Of a DNA stretch of 64,000 nt, positions 8,092-16,886 are shown piece by piece. The stretch comes from Paenibacillus terrigena DSM 21567. GTDB taxonomy: Bacteria > Bacillota > Bacilli > Paenibacillales > Paenibacillaceae. The notes under the pieces are model-generated. The model had not been told where the DNA came from. It worked only from the letters and a program-made list of their open reading frames with translations, and made no database searches. Positions within the stretch are counted from its first letter, which is position 1. Every line of letters begins with the position of its first letter. The stretch lies in assembly GCF_000374845.1 (NCBI RefSeq), contig NZ_KB895420.1, positions 186,001 to 250,000 of the forward strand. Reading direction: 5' to 3'. The position numbers were made by a program, and so were the translations under genes.

Positions 8092-9555
8092 ATGTCTGAA
8101 GTAAAGACGCAAGTCATGACCATAAAGAACTATATTAACGGGGAGTGGATCGAATCCACGAGCGGCCGTTATGATCAAGTGCCTAATCCGGCAACGGGCG
8201 AGATCATTGCGCAGGTGCCGCATTCGAGTCGTGCAGAGTTGGATCAAGCAGCTGAAGCAGCGGCGAAGGCATTTGCCAGCTGGAAGAGCGTTGCCGTTCC
8301 GCGCCGAGCACGGATTTTGTTCCGTTATCAGCAATTGCTCGTGGAGCATTGGGAAGAGCTAGCGAAGATCGTGACATTGGAGAACGGTAAGAGCTATCAG
8401 GAAGCTTATGGTGAGGTTCAACGCGGAATTGAGTGCGTCGAATTTGCTGCGGGTGCACCGACATTAATGATGGGCAACCAACTGCCGGACATCGCGACGG
8501 GCGTAGAATCCGGAATGTATCGCTACCCGATAGGGGTTGTCGGCGGGATTACCCCGTTCAACTTCCCGATGATGGTGCCTTGCTGGATGTTCCCTCTTGC
8601 CATTGCTTGCGGGAATACGTTCGTACTTAAGCCTTCGGAGCGTACACCGATTCTTGCAAATCGTCTAGCTGAATTGTTCGAGGAAGCAGGTCTTCCGAAA
8701 GGCGTCCTCAGTATCGTCCATGGTTCCCATGATGTGGTGAACGGAATTCTGGAGAACGAGCATATTAAGGCGGTTTCCTTCGTTGGTTCCCAGCCTGTGG
8801 CTGAGTACATCTATAAGACGGCTGCTGCGAACGGCAAACGTGTTCAAGCCTTGGCTGGCGCGAAGAACCATTCGATTGTCATGCCGGATGCGGATTTGGA
8901 TAACGCGGTGACGAATATTATCGGGGCTGCTTTCGGATCAGCGGGTGAGCGCTGCATGGCTTGTGCAGTTGTCGTTGCGGTAGGTGACGTTGCGGATGCG
9001 TTGGTTGATCGTCTGTTACAAGCAGCGAATGCGATTAAGATCGGTAACGGTATGCAATCGGATGTGTTCTTAGGCCCAGTGATTCGTGAAGATAACAAAG
9101 CGCGTACGATGAAATATATAGAGATTGGTCAATCCGAGGGCGCGGTTCTTGCGCGTGATGGCCGATTGGATCAAGCGGTAGATGGTGAGGGCTATTTCGT
9201 TGGGCCAACGATCTTCGATGAAGTGAAACCTGGTATGCAAATCTGGAAGGATGAGATTTTCGCGCCTGTCTTATCGATCGTTCGGGCTAAGGATTTGAAG
9301 GAAGCAATCGACATTGCGAACCAATCCGAATTTGCGAATGGCGCTTGTCTCTATACGGATAGTGCGAAGGCGATTCGTCAGTTCCGTGAAGATATCGATG
9401 CTGGCATGTTAGGCGTGAATTTGGGTGTGCCCGCACCAATGGCATTTTTCCCATTCTCCGGTTATAAGAAGTCGTTCTATGGAGATCTCCATGCGAATGG
9501 TCGAGACGGCGTCGAGTTCTATACGCGTAAAAAAATGCTCACAGCTCGTTACTAA
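8092..9555 (+). CDS. mmsA: CoA-acylating methylmalonate/malonate semialdehyde dehydrogenase
   Basis: A 487-residue ALDH-fold protein of the MmsA/IolA branch. It is set apart from ordinary ALDHs by [12 protein letters not shown] around the catalytic Cys, the lack of the usual catalytic Glu (the LELGGK segment is replaced by [16 protein letters not shown]), and the N-terminal [11 protein letters not shown]. Family members convert malonate semialdehyde or methylmalonate semialdehyde, NAD+ and CoA to acetyl- or propionyl-CoA with release of CO2/bicarbonate. It is first in a unit with an aminotransferase (21 nt downstream), which would make its semialdehyde substrate from an omega-amino acid such as beta-alanine. 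The SD is ACAGGAGGG, 7 nt from the ATG. Confidence 0.9.
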   Translation: MSEVKTQVMTIKNYINGEWIESTSGRYDQVPNPATGEIIAQVPHSSRAELDQAAEAAAKAFASWKSVAVPRRARILFRYQQLLVEHWEELAKIVTLENGKSYQEAYGEVQRGIECVEFAAGAPTLMMGNQLPDIATGVESGMYRYPIGVVGGITPFNFPMMVPCWMFPLAIACGNTFVLKPSERTPILANRLAELFEEAGLPKGVLSIVHGSHDVVNGILENEHIKAVSFVGSQPVAEYIYKTAAANGKRVQALAGAKNHSIVMPDADLDNAVTNIIGAAFGSAGERCMACAVVVAVGDVADALVDRLLQAANAIKIGNGMQSDVFLGPVIREDNKARTMKYIEIGQSEGAVLARDGRLDQAVDGEGYFVGPTIFDEVKPGMQIWKDEIFAPVLSIVRAKDLKEAIDIANQSEFANGACLYTDSAKAIRQFREDIDAGMLGVNLGVPAPMAFFPFSGYKKSFYGDLHANGRDGVEFYTRKKMLTARY

Positions 9556-9576
9556 TCAGGCGGAGGTGTTGAAGAC

Positions 9577-10929
9577 ATGTCAATCAAAAGTGAATCAATC
9601 GACATCATTGCAAAAGATCGTCAATACTTGTGGCACGCAATGTCCCCCTATAATGAGAACGTTCCTCCGATGGTCGTCACTTCCGGCGAAGGGTCTTGGA
9701 TTACCGATCTGAATGGCAACCGTTACCTAGACGCCATGTCTGGATTATGGTGTGTGAATGTGGGCTATGGACGCGAGGAAATGGCGAAGGCAGCTTATGA
9801 TCAGCTCGTTGCAATGCCATATTATCCACTAACACAGAGCCATATTCCGGCCATCGAGCTCGCGGCGAAGCTGAACGAATGGCTCGAAGGGGAGTATGTG
9901 GTCTTCTTCTCCAACAGTGGTTCTGAGGCGAATGAGACGGCATTCAAGATTGCTCGTCAGTATCATGATCAATCGGGGTCACCGAATCGTTATAAATTCA
10001 TTTCCCGTTATCGTGCTTACCATGGCAACTCCATGGGTGCTCTAGCTGCAACAGGACAAGCGCAACGGAAGTATAAATATGAGCCGCTTGGCGGGGGATT
10101 CGTGCATGTGCATCCGCCAGATAGCTATCGTCGTCCTGCAGGCATGAGCAAAGAGGATTTCAATCTGCAATGTGCGCGAGAGATCGAAGATACGATCATT
10201 TGGGAAGGCCAAGAGACGATTGCAGCGGTTATCATGGAGCCGGCGATCACAGGCGGTGGAGTCATTGTCCCGGATCCGGTCTATATGGAAGAAGTACAGA
10301 AGATCTGCAATCACCACAATGTACTGCTCATTATTGATGAAGTCATCTGCGGATTCGGCCGTTCTGGCCGTAAATTTGGACATATGAACTACGATGTAAA
10401 GCCAGATATCGTGACGATGGCAAAAGGGTTAACGAGTGGATATTTGCCATTATCGGCGACGGCTGTGCGCAAAGATATTTATGAAGCATTTAAGGGCAAG
10501 GAAGACTATAGCCATTTGCGCCATGTGAATACGTTCGGTGGTACACCTGCAGCTTGTGCGCTTGCGCTGAAGAATCTAGAGATTATGGAGCGTGAGAATC
10601 TCGTTGAGCGTTCCCGGATTCTAGGTGAGAAGCTGGAAGCGGGCATGGCAGAGCTGCTTGATCATCCACTCGTAGGAGATATTCGAAGGTTCGGATTCTT
10701 AATGGGGGTAGAGGTGGTTCAGAATAAAGAGACCAAAGAGCCATTGCTGCTGCCTGCTGTAGGTAAGATCATTTCCGAATGTAAAGCGAAAGGTTTAATT
10801 ATAGGGAAGAATGGCGATACGGTTGCGGGCTATAACAACGTGTTAACCTTCTCGCCGCCGTTATCCTGTACGGATGAAGACCTTGAATTCATTGTTAACA
10901 CATTTAAAGAGGTTATGAACAACCAATAG
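9577..10929 (+). CDS. Class III pyridoxal-phosphate aminotransferase (omega-amino acid:pyruvate type)
   Basis: A 450-residue fold-type I aminotransferase. It has FFSNSGSEANETAFK (phosphate cup), YHGNSMGALAATG, IDEVICGFGRSG with the cofactor-contacting Asp, and the Schiff-base Lys in TMAKGLTSGYLPL. The YLDAMSGLWCVNVGYG segment is typical of omega-amino acid:pyruvate and taurine:pyruvate transaminases. With a semialdehyde dehydrogenase upstream and alanine dehydrogenase downstream, beta-alanine + pyruvate to malonate semialdehyde + alanine is the most economical reaction (inference). Taurine, GABA or a diamine remain possible; no sulfoacetaldehyde acetyltransferase gene is present in the window. 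The SD is GGCGGAGG. Confidence 0.9.
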   Translation: MSIKSESIDIIAKDRQYLWHAMSPYNENVPPMVVTSGEGSWITDLNGNRYLDAMSGLWCVNVGYGREEMAKAAYDQLVAMPYYPLTQSHIPAIELAAKLNEWLEGEYVVFFSNSGSEANETAFKIARQYHDQSGSPNRYKFISRYRAYHGNSMGALAATGQAQRKYKYEPLGGGFVHVHPPDSYRRPAGMSKEDFNLQCAREIEDTIIWEGQETIAAVIMEPAITGGGVIVPDPVYMEEVQKICNHHNVLLIIDEVICGFGRSGRKFGHMNYDVKPDIVTMAKGLTSGYLPLSATAVRKDIYEAFKGKEDYSHLRHVNTFGGTPAACALALKNLEIMERENLVERSRILGEKLEAGMAELLDHPLVGDIRRFGFLMGVEVVQNKETKEPLLLPAVGKIISECKAKGLIIGKNGDTVAGYNNVLTFSPPLSCTDEDLEFIVNTFKEVMNNQ

Positions 10930-10944
10930 GGAGTGGGAACAATT

Positions 10945-12078
10945 ATGCTAATCGGTGTGCCAAAAGAGATCAAAAACAATGAGAATCGCGTCGGCATGAC
11001 TCCAAGTTCTGTTGTAACCTACATCAATGCTGGTCATGAAGTGCTCGTTGAGACGAATGCAGGAGCGGGAATTGGTTTTACAGATCAAGATTACCTTGCA
11101 GCAGGCGCGCGCATCGTATCTTCCGCGAATGAAGCATGGGCGGCAGAGATGGTCGTGAAAGTCAAAGAACCGATCCCTTCGGAATATGGTTACTTCCATG
11201 AAGGATTAATTCTATATACGTATCTGCACCTTGCACCTGAGCCAGAGTTAACGAGAGCACTCGTCGAGAGTAAAGTGACAGCGATTGCTTATGAGACAAT
11301 CCAATTGGATAATGGCAGCTTGCCATTGCTAACCCCAATGAGTGAAGTGGCAGGACGCATGTCCATTCAGATCGGTGCGAGATTCCTAGAGAAAGCGAAC
11401 GGCGGTAAAGGTGTATTGCTGAGCGGTGTGCCAGGCGTTGCGCCAGCGAAAGTCGCCATCGTAGGCGGCGGGATCGTTGGTGCGAATGCAGCGAAAATGG
11501 CCATCGGACTTGGTGCCGATGTGAGCATCCTAGACATTAGCCCAGATCGCCTGCGTCAGCTCGATGATATGTTCCAAGGCCGTGTGAAGACGATTATGTC
11601 CAATCCGTTCAATATTGCCGAGACCGTTCGTAACGCAGACCTCGTCGTAGGCGCTGTATTGATCCCTGGTGCGCGTGCGCCAAGGCTCGTAACGGAGAAA
11701 ATGGTACAGAGTATGAGCCCAGGCTCCGTCATCGTCGACGTAGCGATTGACCAAGGCGGCTCGATCGAGACGATTGATCGCATTACGACGCATGATAGCC
11801 CAACGTATGAGAAACATGGCGTTGTTCACTATGCAGTAGCGAATATGCCGGGTGCGGTAGCACGAACTTCCACGTTAGCTTTGACCAACGTAACCACACC
11901 ATACGGTGTACAAATCGCAAGCAAAGGCTACAAGCAAGCGGCGCTCGACAACAAGGCGCTAGCCAAAGGCATCAACGTTGTTGATGGCCAAGTGACCTAC
12001 AAAGCGGTCGCAGAAGCGCATGGATATACGTTTACGGATGTGTATGCGGTGTTAAATCAAGCCGCGGTTCGCGTGTAA
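10945..12078 (+). CDS. ald: Alanine dehydrogenase
   Basis: A 377-residue protein beginning [20 protein letters not shown], almost the textbook start of bacterial L-alanine dehydrogenase (about 370-378 residues). It has the catalytic Lys/His region (VVKVKEP, YLHLAPE), the Rossmann loop [16 protein letters not shown], and Asp in [11 protein letters not shown]. It deaminates L-alanine to pyruvate and ammonia with NAD+. Placed after the aminotransferase, it would regenerate the pyruvate acceptor and release nitrogen as ammonia. A GTG at 10933 is in frame, but ATG 10945 gives the family N-terminus. In B. subtilis, ald is activated by the PucR-type AdeR, which fits the regulator at 1314-2978. Confidence 0.95.
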   Translation: MLIGVPKEIKNNENRVGMTPSSVVTYINAGHEVLVETNAGAGIGFTDQDYLAAGARIVSSANEAWAAEMVVKVKEPIPSEYGYFHEGLILYTYLHLAPEPELTRALVESKVTAIAYETIQLDNGSLPLLTPMSEVAGRMSIQIGARFLEKANGGKGVLLSGVPGVAPAKVAIVGGGIVGANAAKMAIGLGADVSILDISPDRLRQLDDMFQGRVKTIMSNPFNIAETVRNADLVVGAVLIPGARAPRLVTEKMVQSMSPGSVIVDVAIDQGGSIETIDRITTHDSPTYEKHGVVHYAVANMPGAVARTSTLALTNVTTPYGVQIASKGYKQAALDNKALAKGINVVDGQVTYKAVAEAHGYTFTDVYAVLNQAAVRV

Positions 12079-12153
12079 TGAAAAGAGGGACATACCCGCG
12101 GGAGGCCACTGAAAAACTTACGTTTTTAATTAGTTGAAGGCATGCTTTAAATC

Positions 12154-12199
12154 AAAAAGACGATATTCCGTTCGAATTCGAACGGAATATCGTCTTTTT
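12154..12199. terminator. Terminator, perfect 46-bp palindrome
   Basis: Two 23-nt arms are exact reverse complements, starting AAAAAGACGATATTCCG and centred on TTCGAATTCGAA, with T runs at both ends on both strands. It ends the alanine dehydrogenase unit. Arms this long and perfect are uncommon for a plain terminator. Confidence 0.85.
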
Positions 12200-12356
12200 C
12201 TCTTTATTCTTTATTTTGATTCTTTCATAAGAGTAATGATTCGCTTGAGATTAACAGAAAATATCGCCATGTGTTCCGGTACAAACCTGCAACTTTTCTG
12301 CTGCCCATCGCGTAAATATTAGTATTATTCGCTAAATTTAGCCAGGAGATGATTGA

Positions 12357-13235
12357 ATGCGATGGAATAAATGGCTCACGCTCACAATGGGTACCGCTTT
12401 GCTTGGGAGTGTTCTCTTCGCGGGTTCACCTGCTTATGCCGCTGCCCCTTCGGTTTTCGTGAACGGAGAGCTTCAATACGATGCCATGATGGTCAAGGGA
12501 AATGCGATGATCAAATTGCGGGCGCTGACGGATACGGCGTGGATTGTTTTTGCCTATGATCCGAAGACGCGTGTTGTGATGTTTCATACGAAAGATAACA
12601 AGATAACGGTGCAATTGCGGGAAGGGGAAAAGAAGGCAACCGTGAACGGCAAATCCGTTCCGATTGACGCCGCAGTCGTGAACAAGAACGGACTGACGTA
12701 TGTGCCGCTTCGGTTCATCAGCGAGGCACTTGGCGCTTATGTGAAGTATAACGCGCAAGACAATCGTGTCATCGTACGAACGCCTACGGCCCAGAAAGAA
12801 TACGAGACGCTGATGCACGGCGATCTGACGGAAGCACGTAAGATTGCGTTAAAAGTGCCAATGATCTCGGGGGATGCGCCGATGTTGGAATCGGGTGAAG
12901 GGTATCATCATTATGGTTTCACGTTCCCCGAAGGAGAGGCCCTGCGATTTATTTTCGATAATGCCGGTTACGACTATGGGTACTACGAGGTTAATGAAGA
13001 AGGACTAGCGATCAAGAAATGGCAGTATGATGATGTAGCTAAGCGCGAATGGGGCGTGAAGCCGAAGTTTGGAAGCTCGGTCTATTTCTTAGATCAGTGG
13101 ATGGGCGGTTTATATACATTTGGCAAGACCGATGCCCAAGGGAATAATCAAGAGCTTGGCAGGCTTTTATCCGAAGAGGTCGATGGGAGAGTCGTTCCGA
13201 TTGAAGGAGAGAAGCGCACGGATGCTAGACCCTAG
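12357..13235 (+). CDS. Secreted protein with copper amine oxidase N-terminal (stalk) domain
   Basis: A 292-residue protein with a signal peptide (KW, hydrophobic core LTLTMGTALLGSVLF, cleavage likely after AYA near residue 28). Then comes a Cu_amine_oxidN1-type domain at about 30-150, with the hallmark TYVPLRFISEALGAYVKYN followed by NRVIVRTP. The C-terminal half (about 150-292) is not recognised. In Paenibacillus this domain is a common extracellular module, not an oxidase. The SD is AGGAGATGATTGA. The next gene encodes a second protein of the same kind, so the pair probably arose by duplication. Confidence 0.85.
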   Translation: MRWNKWLTLTMGTALLGSVLFAGSPAYAAAPSVFVNGELQYDAMMVKGNAMIKLRALTDTAWIVFAYDPKTRVVMFHTKDNKITVQLREGEKKATVNGKSVPIDAAVVNKNGLTYVPLRFISEALGAYVKYNAQDNRVIVRTPTAQKEYETLMHGDLTEARKIALKVPMISGDAPMLESGEGYHHYGFTFPEGEALRFIFDNAGYDYGYYEVNEEGLAIKKWQYDDVAKREWGVKPKFGSSVYFLDQWMGGLYTFGKTDAQGNNQELGRLLSEEVDGRVVPIEGEKRTDARP

Positions 13236-13314
13236 CGCTTAAGTTTTTTCATATTCATCATTAGGCGTGTTCTCAAGAAGTGATAGAGATTGCTGACATT
13301 GGAGGTTTTATTTC

Positions 13315-14517
13315 ATGCATCATAAAAGAAAAATGTCTTCTCGTATTCTTACGGCGGCTCTAATCGCGGCTATGGCCTTATCGGTACCGGTAGCGGCTTC
13401 TGCGGCTGGGGCGACGCAAGCGAATAAGCAAGTCTCAAGTGGGATTAAGGTCGTATTGAACGATGTCGAATTTCAACCGAAATCGGCTCCTTTTATCGAG
13501 AATGGAGTGCTCTATATGCCGCTACGGGATACAGGGGAGTTGCTCGGTACAATCGTGTTCTGGAACTCGACGACCAAGGTCATAACCATGACGTATCCGG
13601 ATCAGTTCGTCAAGCTGAATTATGGATCGACGCAGGCGACGGTCAACGGGAAGCCGGTACAATTGACGGCTCAGCTGCGGTTGGTAGATGGAAGGATGTA
13701 CGTTCCGCTTCGTTTCTTCTCGGAAGCCATTGGAGCCGGCGTGGCTTGGAGTCCATCGACGAGTAAGGTAACCATTACGAAATCCAATGATTTTGTGAAA
13801 TATGAAGCAGGCAGTTGGATGAATCGCAAGACGGGGGATCTCTATTACGCGTATCCCTACGAGCAACCACCGATTTATCTCGGTAAGATTAAGCTGGATC
13901 ATCCTCTTCAAGGGAACGTATCCATCGACACGATGAGCGTCAATTCGGGGGCTCGGATCATTACCGTCGTGGATAATTACGGTGAGCCGCATGTGAACTA
14001 TGATGTGTATAGCGTACTTCTATTTAACAAAAAAATTGTAACGCAGAAGAAAGCGAGCTATTTCCAGCGTTATGATGGTAACGTAAGAAATTATCAAACA
14101 CTTGACTCGAAAGCGGAAAAGTGGATTGAGCATTTGTTGATGACCGATGGCAAGATTTTGAGCGTGTATAATGATCAAGGCCAACTTGTCCAAGAATACG
14201 ATCTGCCGAAGCTTGCTGGACAAGATGATGTATATACGATTAAAGGGATCGAAGATGATTACTTGCTTGTTCGGCCGAACAAGACAGGACTGCTGACGTT
14301 GATTGATCTGAATGATCATTCCGTTGTCGTGCTGTGCGACAAGCTGCTCACCGGCCAAGAGCTGGATTACGCGCACAATAATGATGTACCATATCGTGGA
14401 GATGATTTGCAATATCACAGCGAATCAACGGACGGGAATCTGATTTATTTCACGCATTACAGCCCGTTTGACGGGAAGCATCATCTGTTGACCTATCATC
14501 GGAAAAGCGTAAATTAA
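13315..14517 (+). CDS. Secreted protein with copper amine oxidase N-terminal (stalk) domain
   Basis: A 400-residue protein. The signal peptide is RKMSSRILTAALIAAMALSVPVAASA with cleavage near residue 31. The stalk domain at about 40-160 has LYMPLRDTGELLG and MYVPLRFFSEAIGAGVAW. A long unrecognised C-terminal part (about 165-400) is beta-rich, with repeated short strands such as ILSVYNDQGQLVQEYD, and may be propeller-like. It follows the related 292-residue protein by 79 nt, in the same direction and with a strong GGAGG site. A hairpin terminator follows at 14608. Function is unknown; cell-surface location is inferred. Confidence 0.85.
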   Translation: MHHKRKMSSRILTAALIAAMALSVPVAASAAGATQANKQVSSGIKVVLNDVEFQPKSAPFIENGVLYMPLRDTGELLGTIVFWNSTTKVITMTYPDQFVKLNYGSTQATVNGKPVQLTAQLRLVDGRMYVPLRFFSEAIGAGVAWSPSTSKVTITKSNDFVKYEAGSWMNRKTGDLYYAYPYEQPPIYLGKIKLDHPLQGNVSIDTMSVNSGARIITVVDNYGEPHVNYDVYSVLLFNKKIVTQKKASYFQRYDGNVRNYQTLDSKAEKWIEHLLMTDGKILSVYNDQGQLVQEYDLPKLAGQDDVYTIKGIEDDYLLVRPNKTGLLTLIDLNDHSVVVLCDKLLTGQELDYAHNNDVPYRGDDLQYHSESTDGNLIYFTHYSPFDGKHHLLTYHRKSVN

Positions 14518-14607
14518 TCTGCAAATTCAAGAAGTATCCACGGCAGTGGAAGAAATATCGGAATCAGCGATACCCGTTCCAACGTGCAATCAACAGCAAT
14601 TCATAGG

Positions 14608-14650
14608 CATAGCCGAATCAGCCGGATCGTTGATTCGGCTATGTCCGTTT
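14608..14650 (+). terminator. Rho-independent terminator after the second stalk-domain gene
   Basis: CATAGCCGAATCA pairs perfectly with TGATTCGGCTATG (13 bp, 10-nt loop), followed by a T-rich tail. Confidence 0.8.
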
Positions 14651-14701
14651 TTGTTATTTTATCGTGAGAATCGTAATTTTCTAATCAGAGGAGGTGCAGT
14701 C

Positions 14702-15490
14702 ATGTCAGCTATTCAATCGATCATACAACAAGAGCTTCATAACATTGAACAAGAGGAGAATGTACGCATTCTATATGCTTGTGAGTCGGGAAGTCGTGCG
14801 TGGGGTTTTCCCTCCCAGGATAGCGATTATGACGTCCGATTCATTTACATTCGTCCAGTGGACTGGTACTTATCTATCTTCGATAAGCGAGATGTGATCG
14901 AACGTCCGATTAATGATCTGTTGGATATTAACGGATGGGATCTCAAGAAGGCGTTGAACTTATTCCGCAAATCGAACCCTCCGCTGCTCGAATGGCTTCA
15001 GTCGCCGATTCTCTACTTGGAGAAGTACACCATCGCAGAGCAAATCCGGCGCATTTCGCCGCTAACCTTTTCCCCGAAATCCTGTATGTATCACTATCTG
15101 AATATGGCGAAAGGAAATTATCGGGATTATTTACAAGGTGATCAGGTGAAAATTAAGAAATATTTCTACGTGCTGCGTCCGATTCTGGCCTGTGCGTGGA
15201 TTGAGCACTATAATGAAATGCCGCCTATGCAGTTCGATGTACTCGTGGAACGACTGATTCCTGAGGGTGGGGAGTTAAGAGAGGTTATTCAAGAGTTATT
15301 AAGGCGTAAAAAAACAGGCGACGAACTCGACTTCGAGCCTCGGATTCATCCCATCAATACGTTTTTGGAGGAGCAAATCAATGATTTCGAGCAAAAAGCA
15401 GCCGGGTTAAAAGCAGTGGAAGGAGCACAGGATGCTGAGCTTGATGTCCTATTTCGCGCTGCTCTAGCGGAAGTGTGGAACGAGGGTTAA
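14702..15490 (+). CDS. Nucleotidyltransferase-fold protein (YcgL/COG3541-like)
   Basis: A 262-residue protein. The polymerase-beta nucleotidyltransferase core is plain near the N-terminus: ACESGSRAWGF (GS motif), then DSDYDVRFIYI with the DxD metal pair at about residues 40-44. The remainder is helical. Related proteins are annotated as predicted nucleotidyltransferases whose substrate is not established. The start is ATG 14702 with AGAGGAGGTG 6 nt upstream. A reading from 14546 would run through the terminator of the previous gene, so it is rejected. Confidence 0.85.
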   Translation: MSAIQSIIQQELHNIEQEENVRILYACESGSRAWGFPSQDSDYDVRFIYIRPVDWYLSIFDKRDVIERPINDLLDINGWDLKKALNLFRKSNPPLLEWLQSPILYLEKYTIAEQIRRISPLTFSPKSCMYHYLNMAKGNYRDYLQGDQVKIKKYFYVLRPILACAWIEHYNEMPPMQFDVLVERLIPEGGELREVIQELLRRKKTGDELDFEPRIHPINTFLEEQINDFEQKAAGLKAVEGAQDAELDVLFRAALAEVWNEG

Positions 15491-15516
15491 TGAAATGGCT
15501 TATCAAATAGGGTACT

Positions 15517-15553
15517 AAAAAAGCAGACATCATCTCAATGCCTGCTTTTCTTT
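15517..15553. terminator. Bidirectional terminator between convergent genes
   Basis: AAAAAGCAG and CTGCTTTT form a hairpin with A/T runs on both sides, serving the nucleotidyltransferase gene and the convergent gpsB. Confidence 0.7.
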
Positions 15554-15570
15554 AATCTGGGGATCCTGCA

Positions 15571-15870
15571 TTAACCTTTTGTCTTACCCCAGCAAAACAT
15601 TTCAAGCTCACGAACACGCTGCAGAAGATCGTCGGTATTGGATATCTCCACGTTTGCTGCATTTTGCATATCATAGATATGTTTCTGCATTTCCTTAAAA
15701 AGCCTTGCGAATAGTTCGTAATCCTTAATAATCTCATCGAGGTAAGCATCCACTTCCTCTTCATTGTACCCGCGCAGGGAACGGCTGAAATCCTTATTAT
15801 GAATTTCTTGCGCATTAAGTTTGATGCCCATTTCTTCGAGGGTTTTCATTTTTCCAAATCCGTTAGCCAC
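15571..15870 (-). CDS. gpsB: Cell division protein GpsB (DivIVA domain)
   Basis: A 99-residue protein, the size of B. subtilis GpsB (98). The DivIVA-like membrane-binding N-terminal domain is seen in IHNKDFSRSLRGYNEEEVDAY and LDEIIKDYELF (about 23-55), followed by a coiled coil. The C-terminal trimerisation helix ends DLLQRVRELEMFCWG, matching the DILKRLSNLEKHVFG end of GpsB. It would shuttle between septum and lateral wall to coordinate penicillin-binding proteins. The start is GTG at 15870 with an excellent AAAGGTGAT site. Confidence 0.88.
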   Translation of the reverse strand: MANGFGKMKTLEEMGIKLNAQEIHNKDFSRSLRGYNEEEVDAYLDEIIKDYELFARLFKEMQKHIYDMQNAANVEISNTDDLLQRVRELEMFCWGKTKG

Positions 15871-16060
15871 GTTATATCACCTTTCTTATCCATATTCGCA
15901 AGCACAGCATGGAGAGGTGCTTACAAATGAAATGTTCCTAATTTCCAATGCATGGTTATTCTGTGAACGGGTTAGCCTAACTTTTATGAACCAAATCACA
16001 TTCTAAATGTTATCGGTCTAACTGCATTGTCAGCTTTTCTTTTGTTATAGTCATTACAGG

Positions 16061-16792
16061 TTATTCCAATACGGTGCCGTGCTGCCATTTGCGAAGCGCA
16101 GGAACTTCTTCGGTCTCCTGACAAATCCGCTCGAGGTGGTTCAGATCTAACACATAAATATATTTCTGCCTAATCTCGATAATTCCTTCATGCTGCAGAT
16201 CATTGAGTGTCTTCGAGATCGACTCGCGTGTAATTCCTACCATGCTTGCAAGCAGCGAGTGATTGATTTTCATATCAATCTTGTAAGCGATATCATCTTT
16301 TTCTTGTTCACCAAAATTATAATAAAGGTCCATGATCAAATTTGCAATTTTGGTGCGGACATCACAGAACGTTAAGTAGCGAATGGTACGATTTAATACA
16401 CGGACGCGTGCGAACATAATATCATAAGCTCGACGTAGGATGGGAGGATAACGATCCACAAGATCAAGGAAATCCTTCTTCGCAATTTGCCATGCCGCAA
16501 CCGGCTCCAATGCTTCAATGGTCGCAATACGGTGACTATCACCAGTTAATGCCTCGGCTTCGCCGATGACGTCGCCTGGGAATTGAATACCCATGATGAC
16601 TTCTTTGCCTTCTTGACCTCGGTATACTTTAACCTTGCCGGACCTCAGGATAAAGATACTATCGCTCTGGTCATTTTCGAACATGAATACATGATTCTTC
16701 TTATATTGACGCTCTCGGAGCAGAGGAATAATCTGTTGCAATTCATCGATTGGAATATCAGAGAAGATCGGGACTTGATTAATTTCGATCAT
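16061..16792 (-). CDS. Crp/Fnr family transcriptional regulator
   Basis: A 243-residue protein. The cyclic-nucleotide-binding-like domain (about 10-125) has IFILRSGKVKVYRGQEGKE and FPGDVIGEAEALTG. A dimer helix follows (RAYDIMFARVRVLNRTIRYL), then a Crp-type winged helix (about 165-225) with HSLLASMVGITRESISKTLNDLQHEGII. No N-terminal cysteine cluster is present, so it is not a classic Fe-S Fnr. The start at 16792 (MIEINQ) has AAAGGATT at good distance; a longer reading from 16819 has a poor site. It is divergent from a purine permease, with about 95 nt between. Confidence 0.88.
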   Translation of the reverse strand: MIEINQVPIFSDIPIDELQQIIPLLRERQYKKNHVFMFENDQSDSIFILRSGKVKVYRGQEGKEVIMGIQFPGDVIGEAEALTGDSHRIATIEALEPVAAWQIAKKDFLDLVDRYPPILRRAYDIMFARVRVLNRTIRYLTFCDVRTKIANLIMDLYYNFGEQEKDDIAYKIDMKINHSLLASMVGITRESISKTLNDLQHEGIIEIRQKYIYVLDLNHLERICQETEEVPALRKWQHGTVLE

Positions 16793-16886
16793 GTGTACCA
16801 ATCCTTTCACGATGGTCATTCTTCTTTATTGTAACATGATTCGACAAGATTCAAAAATTACTGGCAGCATGGATGGGGGATCATCA

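Noticed and set aside
14546-14701. Longer start for the nucleotidyltransferase
   Set aside because: It would run through the perfect 13-bp terminator hairpin at 14608-14643; ATG 14702 has a strong site.
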